In this document: piece after piece, positions 57,122-64,000 of the stretch
How positions within the stretch are numbered: position 1 is the stretch's first letter
How the letters are laid out: the number at the start of each line of letters is the position of its first letter
Assembly: GCA_000696115.1 (NCBI GenBank)
Contig: JJOH01000010.1
Span: 69,126-133,125, forward strand
Length of the DNA stretch: 64,000 bases
Source: Streptomyces olindensis
GTDB taxonomy: Bacteria; Actinomycetota; Actinomycetes; Streptomycetales; Streptomycetaceae
Reading direction: 5' to 3'
Program-made: the position numbers and the translations under genes
The notes under the pieces: generated by a model
The model's database searches: none
What the model was told of the DNA's origin: nothing
What the model saw: the letters and a program-made list of their open reading frames with translations, nothing else

Positions 57122-57453
57122 CCTGGGGTGACCCGACGTCCTATTTGAACCCAAAAGTAAAGAAGTGCAGTCTGGACTTCCGCTTACTTCGGGTCAGGAG
57201 TACAAAGGACTCAACGGCCCGCGAGACCAAGGACATCCGAGAGGATCACCTTAAAACGCATTTGGCCCCACGGACCGAGCATGGACACCGGGCACCCACG
57301 CGACGTCGACCCGTCGATTACGGGCCAGCCGCATCAGGTGACGGGCAAAGTTCCCGACCTGATGGGCACATATCGAGGACGCTTGGTAACCCGGTGCTCA
57401 TGCCAGCGGCGGTACGAGTTCTCGTACCGCCGCATCTCTTGCCCCCAGGGCTT
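57122..57453. other. Intergenic region with terminator
   Basis: The stretch from about 57145 to 57400 has no recognisable gene and is less GC-rich than average. The only clear element is the 57406-57433 hairpin. An RNA gene cannot be excluded but I see no known fold. Confidence 0.4.
57406..57433. terminator. Bidirectional hairpin between convergent HAD and Fic-like genes
   Basis: GCGGCGGTACGAG and CTCGTACCGCCGC form a perfect 13-bp stem with two central bases, 21 bp after the Fic-like stop (minus strand) and 285 bp after the HAD stop (plus strand), fitting a shared terminator. Confidence 0.75.
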
Positions 57454-58278
57454 TCACGCCGCTCCGCGCTGCAGCGCCTCGCATACCGCCGTCGACTCGC
57501 GCGCCCCCAGTTCGACCGCCCTGCCGCAGTGGGCGATCCAGGCGGCCACGCCCTCCGGGGTGCCGGAGACGTACCCCTCCAGGGCTTCCAGATAGGCCTC
57601 GCGGCCCAGCTCGGCGTGGCCGACCTCGGCCGGGCAGACCGACTTCGGGTCCAGGCCGCTGCCGACCAGCACGATGCGCTCGGCCGTGCGCGCCACCAGC
57701 CCGTTGTGGGACGTGAACGGGCGCAGCGCGAGCAGTTCGCCGTGCACGACGGCGGCCGTCACCAGCGCCGGCGCGGAACCGCCCGCGATGATCAGCCCGG
57801 CCAGCCCCTCCAGCCGGCCGTGCGCCTCGGCCGCGCTCGGCAGCGGCAGGCCGACGAGCGGCTCGTCCACCGGCTCGTCCTCCTGCCGGGGCCGCCCCAC
57901 CTGGTCGACCTTGTCCGCGGCCGCCACCAGGTGCAGCCGGGCCAGCACCCGCAGGGGCGACTGCCGCCAGATCGACAGCAGCTGACCCGCCTCGGCGGTG
58001 AGCCGGAGCGCGGCGCCGACGGTGCGCGCCTCGTCGTCCCCGCTGAAGTCCGTACGTCGGCGCACCTCCTCCAGGGCCCAGTCCGCACCGGACAGCGCGG
58101 CCGAGCCGCGGGCGCCGCGCAGGGCCGCCTCGGAGGTGATCGCGTTGCTGCGCCGCCGCATGATCCGGTGTCCGTAGACCCGGTCCACGGACTTGCGTAC
58201 GGACTCCACGGAATCGGCCACTGAGGGCAGTGCCCCAAGGGCCGCGAGCGGATCGGCGGTCGCGCCTGCTGTACTCAT
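57454..58278 (-). CDS. Degenerate Fic/DOC-like protein
   Basis: 274 residues from an ATG at 58278 (MSTAGATADPLAALGALPSV). The central LLALRPFTSHNGLVARTAERI stretch (near residue 190) aligns with the Fic motif HPFxxGNGRxxR, but the catalytic His is Leu-Arg and the GNGR loop reads HNGLVAR, so AMP transfer is doubtful. Residues upstream are helical as in the Fic fold. The protein may keep a structural or regulatory role, or be an inactive paralogue. Streptomyces homologues are often annotated only as hypothetical or oxidoreductase. Confidence 0.6.
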   Translation of the reverse strand: MSTAGATADPLAALGALPSVADSVESVRKSVDRVYGHRIMRRRSNAITSEAALRGARGSAALSGADWALEEVRRRTDFSGDDEARTVGAALRLTAEAGQLLSIWRQSPLRVLARLHLVAAADKVDQVGRPRQEDEPVDEPLVGLPLPSAAEAHGRLEGLAGLIIAGGSAPALVTAAVVHGELLALRPFTSHNGLVARTAERIVLVGSGLDPKSVCPAEVGHAELGREAYLEALEGYVSGTPEGVAAWIAHCGRAVELGARESTAVCEALQRGAA

Positions 58279-58392
58279 GAGTACGACCCTACGCACCCCG
58301 GGGGCCCGCTCTGCGGCGGAGTGGCCTTCTTCACGCGCGCGTGCCCGTCACGGCGACCGCCGGGCGTCTCCCCGGGCCGCCGGGACCCTCGC

Positions 58393-59661
58393 CTATCCCC
58401 GGGCCGCCGGAGCCCCGGGCACGCCCTTCGGAGCCGGGGCGGGACGGCCGGACAGGAAGGCCTCCCAGCCCTCCTTCGGCGCCTCGCCGACCTTCAGGGT
58501 GCGCAGCTTCTCCAGCGTCTTCGGGTCCTGGGCGTCCAGCCAGTCCACGAGCTGCCGGAACGAGACGCAGCGCACCTCCTCCTTGGTGCACACCGTCTCG
58601 ATGACCTCCTCGACGGCCCGCATGTAGGTGCCGCCGTTCCAGGACTCGAAGTGGTTGCCGATGATCAGGGGCGCGCGGTTGCCGTCGTAGGCCCGCTGGA
58701 AGCCCTTGAGCAGGCCGTCGCGCATCTGGTCGCCCCAGAAGTCGTGCATGGCGGGGTTGCCCCGGGTGGTGGTGCCCGACTGGTTGACCATGAAGTTGTA
58801 GTCCATGCTCAGCTGCTCGTAGGAGTGCCCGGGGAACGGCACGAGCTGCATGGACACGTCCCACAGGCCCTGCTTCTTGCGTGGCCACACCTGGTCGTTG
58901 ACGCCGCTGGTGTCGTAGCGGAAGCCCAGGTCCCGGGCCGCCTTCAGGAAGTTCCGCTGGCCTTCGAGGCAGGGCGTGCGGGCGCCGATGAGCTCCTTGT
59001 CGTAGTCGAAGGGAAGCGAGGACGCGTTCTTCAGGCCCGTGTTGGTCCTCCAGGTCTTCACGAACTGCTTGGCCTGGGCGATCTCGTCCTTCCAGTCCTC
59101 CACCGACCACTCGCCGACCCCGCCGCCGCTGCCGCAGAAGTGGCCGTTGAAGTGGGTGCCGATCTCGTTGCCCTCCAGCCACGCCAGGCGCAGCTGCTGC
59201 ACGGTGGCGGCGATGCCGCGGCGATCGTTGAAGCCGATGTCGGAGCGACCCGGGGAGTGCTGCGGGGGCCGGTAGAGGTCGCGCTTCTCGTCCGGCAGCA
59301 GGTACACGCCGCTGAGGAAGTACGTCATCGTCGCGTTGTTCTCCCGGGCGACCTTGCGGAAGTGGGAGAACAGCTTCTGGCTGTCCTCACCGGCGCCGTC
59401 CCAGGAGAAGACGACGAACTGCGGGGGCTTCTGCCCTGGACGCAGCCGCTCGGGCCGGGGCAAGTGGGGCTGGGCCCCGGTGTAGGCGGTGGAGCCGTCC
59501 CCGATCAGCCGGACCGCGCTCTTCGGTGCCTGAGCGGGCTTCGCCCTGGACGGTTCGGGGGGGGTGCCTTGCCGGGAGGTGCCGGTCGCGCAACCGGCGA
59601 GCGATGCGGCGCAGACCGCGGCGATCACGGAGCCCGCGGCGATCCTGTGGGTGGCGGCCAT
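58393..59661 (-). CDS. Polysaccharide deacetylase-like lipoprotein
   Basis: 422 residues from an ATG at 59661. The signal IAAGSVIAAVCAASLAGCATG carries a lipobox SLAGC near residue 23. The mature region has NodB-like features: VVFSWDGAGEDSQKLFSHF (replacing the usual TFDD), TMTYFLSGVYLLPDEKR, and EGNEIGTHFNGHFCG (His motif). The typical Asp is lacking, so activity may differ from chitin/peptidoglycan deacetylases. Membrane-anchored outside the cell. Confidence 0.78.
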   Translation of the reverse strand: MAATHRIAAGSVIAAVCAASLAGCATGTSRQGTPPEPSRAKPAQAPKSAVRLIGDGSTAYTGAQPHLPRPERLRPGQKPPQFVVFSWDGAGEDSQKLFSHFRKVARENNATMTYFLSGVYLLPDEKRDLYRPPQHSPGRSDIGFNDRRGIAATVQQLRLAWLEGNEIGTHFNGHFCGSGGGVGEWSVEDWKDEIAQAKQFVKTWRTNTGLKNASSLPFDYDKELIGARTPCLEGQRNFLKAARDLGFRYDTSGVNDQVWPRKKQGLWDVSMQLVPFPGHSYEQLSMDYNFMVNQSGTTTRGNPAMHDFWGDQMRDGLLKGFQRAYDGNRAPLIIGNHFESWNGGTYMRAVEEVIETVCTKEEVRCVSFRQLVDWLDAQDPKTLEKLRTLKVGEAPKEGWEAFLSGRPAPAPKGVPGAPAARG

Positions 59662-59954
59662 GTTCCGCCCACCTTCTTCCTTCTCTCGGGTGCCGACAGC
59701 GCCGCCAAATTCGCACGAGACCGAGAAGGAAATTAGTACGACAAGCCGATCAAATAGCCACTTCACTCCTCTGGGTGATTTATTAGCCCATTTGCCCGTA
59801 AAGTCTATGCTCGCCCTTTACTCTGCATTACGATCCGTTTACCGAGCGTTGATTTATCCCGCCGATTTACGCCGTGACCCACGGCCGCGACAGAACCCGC
59901 CCCGAGCGGGACCCCAGTCACGCGACCGCGCAGCCCCGGAGGAGACGGGAAACG
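59662..59954. promoter_or_regulatory. Divergent promoter region, AT-rich
   Basis: 293 bp between the deacetylase-like gene and the SulP gene. The segment at about 59730-59870 is clearly AT-rich for this genome (runs of TTTATTAGCCCATTTGC and GATTTATCCCGCC type) and probably holds promoter elements of both genes. No gene is visible. The plus-strand site GGAGACGGGAAACG precedes the SulP start. Confidence 0.5.
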
Positions 59955-62324
59955 ATGTCAGCCTGCGTTCCCACCCGCGCCGCCGATCCGAACCGGACCG
60001 AGCGGACCCATCCACCCCACAGCCCGCCGCCGACCGGCCCCCGCCGCTTCCGTATCGCGGGTGCCGACGTGTCGGCCTCGATCGCGGTCTTCCTGATCGC
60101 CCTGCCCCTGTCCCTGGGCATCGCCCTCGCCACCGGCGCCCCCCTCCAGGCCGGCCTCGTCGCCGCCGCCGTGGGCGGTCTCGTCGCCGGACGGCTCGGC
60201 GGCTCCCCGCTCCAGGTGAGCGGACCGGCCGCCGGACTCACCGTCGTCACCGCCGACCTCATCCAGCGCTACGGCTGGCGGACGACCTGCGCCATCACCG
60301 TCCTCGCCGGCCTGGCCCAACTCGGCCTGGGCTGCCTGCGCGTGGCCCGTGGCGCCCTCGCCGTCAGCCCCGCCATCGTGCACGGCATGCTCGCCGGGAT
60401 CGGCGTCACCATCGCCGTCGCCCAGCTACACATCGTGCTCGGCGGCACACCGCAGAGTTCGGTCCCCGACAACCTGAGAGCCCTGCCGGCCCAGTTGGCG
60501 CAGCTGCGCCCCGCGTCCGTGTCGGTGAGCGCGCTGACCCTGGCGCTGCTGCTGCTCTGGCCGCGACTGCCCGGCCGGGCCGGACACCTGCTGCGCAAGG
60601 TCCCGGCCGCGCTCATCGCCGTCGCCGGAGCCACCGCTGCCGCCGCCCTCGCCGGTCTGCGCCTGCCCAAGGTCGACCTGCCGTCCTGGAGCAACCACGC
60701 GCTGGCCGGCTTGCCCGAGGGCCCCGCCCTCGGCCTCGTCGCCGCCGTGCTCACCACCACGCTGGTGTGCAGCGTGCAGTCGCTGCTCGGCGCGGTCGCC
60801 GTGGACAAGCTGGTGGCCGGCCGCCCGGGCCTGCCCGCCCGGGTCGGACGCTCCGACCTCGACCGCGAGCTGCTCGGACAGGGCGCGGCCAACATCGTCT
60901 CCGGATCGCTCGGCGGTCTGCCCATCGCCGGTGTCGCGGTGCGGACCACGGCGAATGTGAACGCGGGAGCGGTCAGCCGGAACTCCACGATGCTGCACGG
61001 CGTTCTCGTAGTGATCGCCACGCTGCTGATGGTCCCGATCCTGGAGCTCATCCCGCTCGCCTCGCTCGCCGCCCTGGTGATGTCCGTCGGCATCCAGATG
61101 GTGTCCCTGAACCACATCCGCACGGTGACGCGCCACCGAGAGGTGTGGGTCTACGCCGTCACCACCCTGGGCGTGGTGACCCTGGGCGTCCTCCAGGGCG
61201 TCGCCCTGGGCATCGCCATGGCCGTCGCCGTCGCCCTGCACCGCCTCACCCGCACCCGCATCACGCACGAAGAGAGGGAAGGAGTCCATCACGTACACGT
61301 CAGAGGACAGTTGACGTTCCTCGCGGTGCCGCGGCTCAGCCGGGCCCTGCATCTCGTGCCCCACGGTGCCGACACCGTCGTCGAGTTGGACGGGTCGTTC
61401 ATGGACCACGCGGCGTACGAGACGCTGCAGGACTGGCAGAAGACGCACACCGCGCAGGGCGGCACCGTCGAGATCACCGGCCGGCACCCCGGCACACGCA
61501 TCTCCGAGCCCACGGCCGTCGCCGACTGCCGTTGCCGACCCTGGACGGCCTGGCGCAACCACCAGTGCGAACGCCCGCAGTCCGCACCCCCCTCCGAGCA
61601 GGACACGGACGGGTCGGACCGCCCCGAGCCGGACCCGGCAGGCGCCGGCGGAGCCGACGGGCACGAACTGGCGCGTGGCATCAGCGCCTTCCAGCGCAAC
61701 ACCGCACCGCTGGTGCGCAGCGAGCTGGCCCGGCTGGCGCGCGAGGGGCAGCGGCCCTCGCAGCTCTTCCTGACCTGCGCCGACTCACGACTGGTCACAT
61801 CGATGATCACCTCCAGTGGTCCGGGCGACCTGTTCGTCGTACGTAACGTGGGCAACCTCGTCCCGCTCCCGGGCGAGGAGAGCGGCGACGACTCGGTGGC
61901 GGCCGCGATCGAGTACGCCGTGGAGGTGCTGCGCGTGCGGTGCATCACGGTGTGCGGGCACTCGGGCTGCGGCGCCATGCAGGCGCTGCTCACCTCCGAG
62001 CCCGGCGGCGCCCGGACACCGCTGAAGCGCTGGCTGCGGCACGGGCTGCCCAGCCTGGAACGCGTGACCGACGACAGCCGGCCGTCATGCAGCCTGGCCG
62101 GCCGGGTGCCCGAGGACGTGGTCGAGCAGCTCAGCCTGACCAACGTGGTCCAGCAGTTGGAGCACCTGCGCGCCCACGACTCGGTGGCCCGGGCCCTGGC
62201 GAAGGGCGCCCTGGTCCTCCAGGGCATGTACTTCCACGTGGGTGAGGCCGAGTCGTACCTGCTCACCGAGACGGACGGCGGCGTGGTCTTCGACCGCGTA
62301 CGGGAGGCGGACCTGACGGCGTGA
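59955..62324 (+). CDS. SulP anion transporter fused to beta-carbonic anhydrase
   Basis: 789 residues. Residues of about 30-430 hold the SulP membrane core (SIAVFLIALPLSLGIALATG, then LGGSPLQVSGPAAGLTVVTA). A STAS-like region follows (about 430-530, RGQLTFLAVPRLSRALHLVP). Residues of about 575-789 are a beta-class carbonic anhydrase: zinc ligands in LTCADSRLV (near 606) and CGHSGCGAM (near 666). Such fusions probably couple bicarbonate uptake to CO2 hydration. An ordinary bicarbonate/sulfate transporter role cannot be separated from this by sequence alone. Confidence 0.88.
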   Translation: MSACVPTRAADPNRTERTHPPHSPPPTGPRRFRIAGADVSASIAVFLIALPLSLGIALATGAPLQAGLVAAAVGGLVAGRLGGSPLQVSGPAAGLTVVTADLIQRYGWRTTCAITVLAGLAQLGLGCLRVARGALAVSPAIVHGMLAGIGVTIAVAQLHIVLGGTPQSSVPDNLRALPAQLAQLRPASVSVSALTLALLLLWPRLPGRAGHLLRKVPAALIAVAGATAAAALAGLRLPKVDLPSWSNHALAGLPEGPALGLVAAVLTTTLVCSVQSLLGAVAVDKLVAGRPGLPARVGRSDLDRELLGQGAANIVSGSLGGLPIAGVAVRTTANVNAGAVSRNSTMLHGVLVVIATLLMVPILELIPLASLAALVMSVGIQMVSLNHIRTVTRHREVWVYAVTTLGVVTLGVLQGVALGIAMAVAVALHRLTRTRITHEEREGVHHVHVRGQLTFLAVPRLSRALHLVPHGADTVVELDGSFMDHAAYETLQDWQKTHTAQGGTVEITGRHPGTRISEPTAVADCRCRPWTAWRNHQCERPQSAPPSEQDTDGSDRPEPDPAGAGGADGHELARGISAFQRNTAPLVRSELARLAREGQRPSQLFLTCADSRLVTSMITSSGPGDLFVVRNVGNLVPLPGEESGDDSVAAAIEYAVEVLRVRCITVCGHSGCGAMQALLTSEPGGARTPLKRWLRHGLPSLERVTDDSRPSCSLAGRVPEDVVEQLSLTNVVQQLEHLRAHDSVARALAKGALVLQGMYFHVGEAESYLLTETDGGVVFDRVREADLTA

Positions 62325-62360
62325 GCCGGGCGCCCACCCGGGTGCGCGGCACCTGCACCG

Positions 62361-62500
62361 CGCACCCGGCCACCCCATCGCGCCACACCCGGCCACCCCA
62401 TCGCGCCACACCCGGCCACCCCATCGCGCCACACCCGGCCACCCAACGCGGCACACCCGGCTGCCCACCGCGCCACACCCGGCCGCCTCATCGCCCCGCG
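62361..62500. repeat. 23-bp tandem repeats
   Basis: The unit CCCCATCGCGCCACACCCGG plus CCA recurs three times nearly exactly, followed by degraded copies (ACGCGGCACACCCGGCTG and similar). Noncoding, GC-rich, and just after the SulP-CA stop. Probably slipped-strand expansion. Confidence 0.75.
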
Positions 62501-62640
62501 CCCGGCCCTCGGCCCTGCCCCGCGCCCGTCGGCCGGCACCTCTCCACGACCCGCCGACCGGCAGGTGCCGACGACAGGCCTCGACCCTCCGCCCCACCGC
62601 CCGTCGAGTGCCGACCACCGCCCTCGACCCTCCGCCCCAC

Positions 62641-62660
62641 CGCCGGTCACGTGACCGGCG
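62641..62660. promoter_or_regulatory. Perfect 20-bp palindrome with CACGTG core
   Basis: CGCCGGTCAC is followed directly by its reverse complement. Symmetry with no spacer suggests a homodimeric regulator site rather than a transcription terminator. It lies upstream of acs and downstream of the SulP-CA gene; the binding factor is unknown. Confidence 0.5.
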
Positions 62661-62843
62661 TTACACGCATGAACTTTCCCTGGTCGGCGTCCGTGGGTAC
62701 GGATGACCCCGGCCGTCGAGACCACCGACTGACACCCGACCAACAGGTCTAAACCAATCGGCGGTCGGCCCTTGTCATCGCACCCCCGGGTCTGATGAGC
62801 TGTGGCCTGGGACACAACGGACACCCTGGGAAAGGCAGATGCC

Positions 62844-64000
62844 GTGAGCAACGAAAGCCTGGCCAACCTGCTCAAGGAAGAGCGCAGGTTCGCACCCCCC
62901 GCCGACCTGGCCGCCAACGCCAACGTCACCGCGGAGGCGTATGAACAGGCCAAGGCTGACAGGCTCGGCTTCTGGGCCGAGCAGGCCCGTCGGCTGACCT
63001 GGGCCAAGGAGCCCACCGAGACCCTCGACTGGTCGAACCCGCCGTTCGCCAAGTGGTTCAAGGACGGCGAGCTCAACGTCGCCTACAACTGCGTCGACCG
63101 GCATGTGGAGGCCGGGCACGGCGACCGGGTCGCCATCCACTTCGAGGGCGAGCCCGGCGACAGCCGCGCCCTCACCTACGCCGAGCTCAAGGACGAGGTC
63201 TCCAAGGCGGCCAACGCCCTGCTGGAGCTGGGCGTTCAGGCCGGTGACCGGGTCGCCGTCTACATGCCGATGATCCCCGAGACGGCGATCGCGATGCTGG
63301 CCTGCGCCCGCATCGGCGCCGCCCACTCCGTCGTCTTCGGCGGCTTCTCCTCGGACGCGCTCGCCACCCGCATCCAGGACGCCGACGCGCGCGTGGTCAT
63401 CACCTCCGACGGCGGCTACCGACGCGGCAAGCCGTCCGCGCTCAAGCCGGCCGTGGACGAGGCGGTGGAGAAGGCGGGCAACGTCGAACACGTCCTGGTC
63501 GTGCGCCGCACGGGTCAGGAAGTCGCCTTCACCGAGGGCCGCGACGTGTGGTGGCACGACCTGGTGGGCCGCCAGAGCGCGGAGCACGCCCCCCAGGCGT
63601 TCGGCGCCGAGCACCCGCTGTTCATCCTCTACACCTCGGGCACCACGGGTAAGCCGAAGGGCATCCTGCACACCTCCGGCGGCTACCTCACCCAGGCCGC
63701 GTACACGCACCACGCCGTCTTCGACCTCAAGCCGGAGACCGACGTCTACTGGTGCACCGCCGACGTCGGCTGGGTCACCGGCCACTCGTACATCGTCTAC
63801 GGCCCGCTCGCCAACGGCGCGACGCAGGTCATGTACGAGGGCACGCCCGACACCCCGCACCAGGGCCGCTTCTGGGAGATCGTCCAGAAGTACGGCGTGA
63901 CGATCCTCTACACGGCGCCGACGGCGATCCGTACGTTCATGAAGTGGGGCGACGACATCCCCGCCAAGTTCGACCTGTCCAGCCTGCGCGTGCTGGGCTC
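62844..64000 (+). CDS. acs: Acetyl-CoA synthetase (5' part; continues beyond the window)
   Basis: The first 385 codons are present from a GTG ([16 protein letters not shown]) after a GGGAAAGG site. Features: [24 protein letters not shown] ACS N-terminus, [38 protein letters not shown], and the ANL adenylate motif [14 protein letters not shown] (near residue 263), followed by [24 protein letters not shown]. The enzyme makes acetyl-CoA from acetate, ATP and CoA. The C-terminal domain with the catalytic lysine is outside the window. Confidence 0.93.
   Translation, partial: MSNESLANLLKEERRFAPPADLAANANVTAEAYEQAKADRLGFWAEQARRLTWAKEPTETLDWSNPPFAKWFKDGELNVAYNCVDRHVEAGHGDRVAIHFEGEPGDSRALTYAELKDEVSKAANALLELGVQAGDRVAVYMPMIPETAIAMLACARIGAAHSVVFGGFSSDALATRIQDADARVVITSDGGYRRGKPSALKPAVDEAVEKAGNVEHVLVVRRTGQEVAFTEGRDVWWHDLVGRQSAEHAPQAFGAEHPLFILYTSGTTGKPKGILHTSGGYLTQAAYTHHAVFDLKPETDVYWCTADVGWVTGHSYIVYGPLANGATQVMYEGTPDTPHQGRFWEIVQKYGVTILYTAPTAIRTFMKWGDDIPAKFDLSSLRVLG

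Larger units (their letters stand above)
62325..62843. promoter_or_regulatory. Region between SulP-CA and acs with tandem repeats and a perfect palindrome
   Basis: It holds about four or five copies of a 23-bp repeat (62361-62500) and a perfect 20-bp palindrome CGCCGGTCACGTGACCGGCG (62641-62660) with a CACGTG core. The palindrome is about 180 bp before the acs start and could be an operator; as a terminator it would lack a loop. The acs promoter is expected between the palindrome and 62843. No gene is supported. Confidence 0.55.

Noticed and set aside
62361..62500. CRISPR array
   Set aside because: Units are tandem, have no spacers and decay gradually.

Overview
The window is high-GC actinobacterial DNA. 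Its gene content and order (BldG with its RsbW-like partner, a topA/tmk/delta-prime block, a helicase followed by a Tad-type secretion locus, GTG/TTG starts, a rare TTA codon) match a Streptomyces chromosome. I could not search databases, so every function comes from motifs and family knowledge read from the sequence.

Left end, 1-13 kb: a zinc-starvation locus around a Zur-box-like palindrome (CobW-like protein and zinc-free L31/L33 leftward; L28 and S14 rightward). Then come two small lipoproteins separated by a roughly 0.5 kb array of 42-bp tandem repeats, a DUF2786 protein, a LysE exporter, an HTH/Clp-N protein with a probable self-operator and leaderless start, a family-A DNA polymerase, a 1229-residue AfsR/SARP-type regulator and a family 2 glycosyltransferase. 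Two gene remnants lie at 12.87-13.33 kb.

13.5-30.2 kb: a phosphonate natural-product cluster, the main discovery of the window. A rightward operon of twelve tightly overlapping genes encodes a split phosphonopyruvate decarboxylase, an HMGL-type aldolase/condensing enzyme, PEP mutase (EDKxxxxxNS signature), an HPr-kinase-like P-loop protein, a YjbQ protein, a class V aminotransferase, a glutaredoxin, two ATP-grasp enzymes, a metallophosphoesterase and an MFS exporter. Divergently, an SHMT-like PLP enzyme, a class II aldolase-like protein with a repetitive Ala/Gly-rich N-terminal extension, a YbaK-type aminoacyl-tRNA deacylase and an EamA exporter form a second operon. The inferred route is PEP to phosphonopyruvate to phosphonoacetaldehyde, then C-C bond formation and/or transamination to a phosphonate amino acid, peptide ligation and export. 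A TTA codon near the start of the first decarboxylase gene suggests bldA control. I do not recognise the whole gene set as a known product cluster.

30.2-32 kb: an HNH-type gene with unusual composition, a broken P-loop kinase and tRNA-Thr(CGT), which look like the edge of an acquired segment.

32-64 kb: mostly core chromosome. It holds a secreted S33 peptidase, DNA polymerase III delta-prime-like subunit, an MFS-like/thymidylate kinase fusion, topoisomerase I, a methyltransferase, a proton-pumping pyrophosphatase, the BldG switch pair, a helicase and the Tad-like genes (with an apparent tadB frameshift and a 38-bp duplication carrying DnaA-box matches). It ends with an HAD phosphatase, a degenerate Fic-like protein, a deacetylase-like lipoprotein, a SulP-carbonic anhydrase fusion and the 5' part of acetyl-CoA synthetase.
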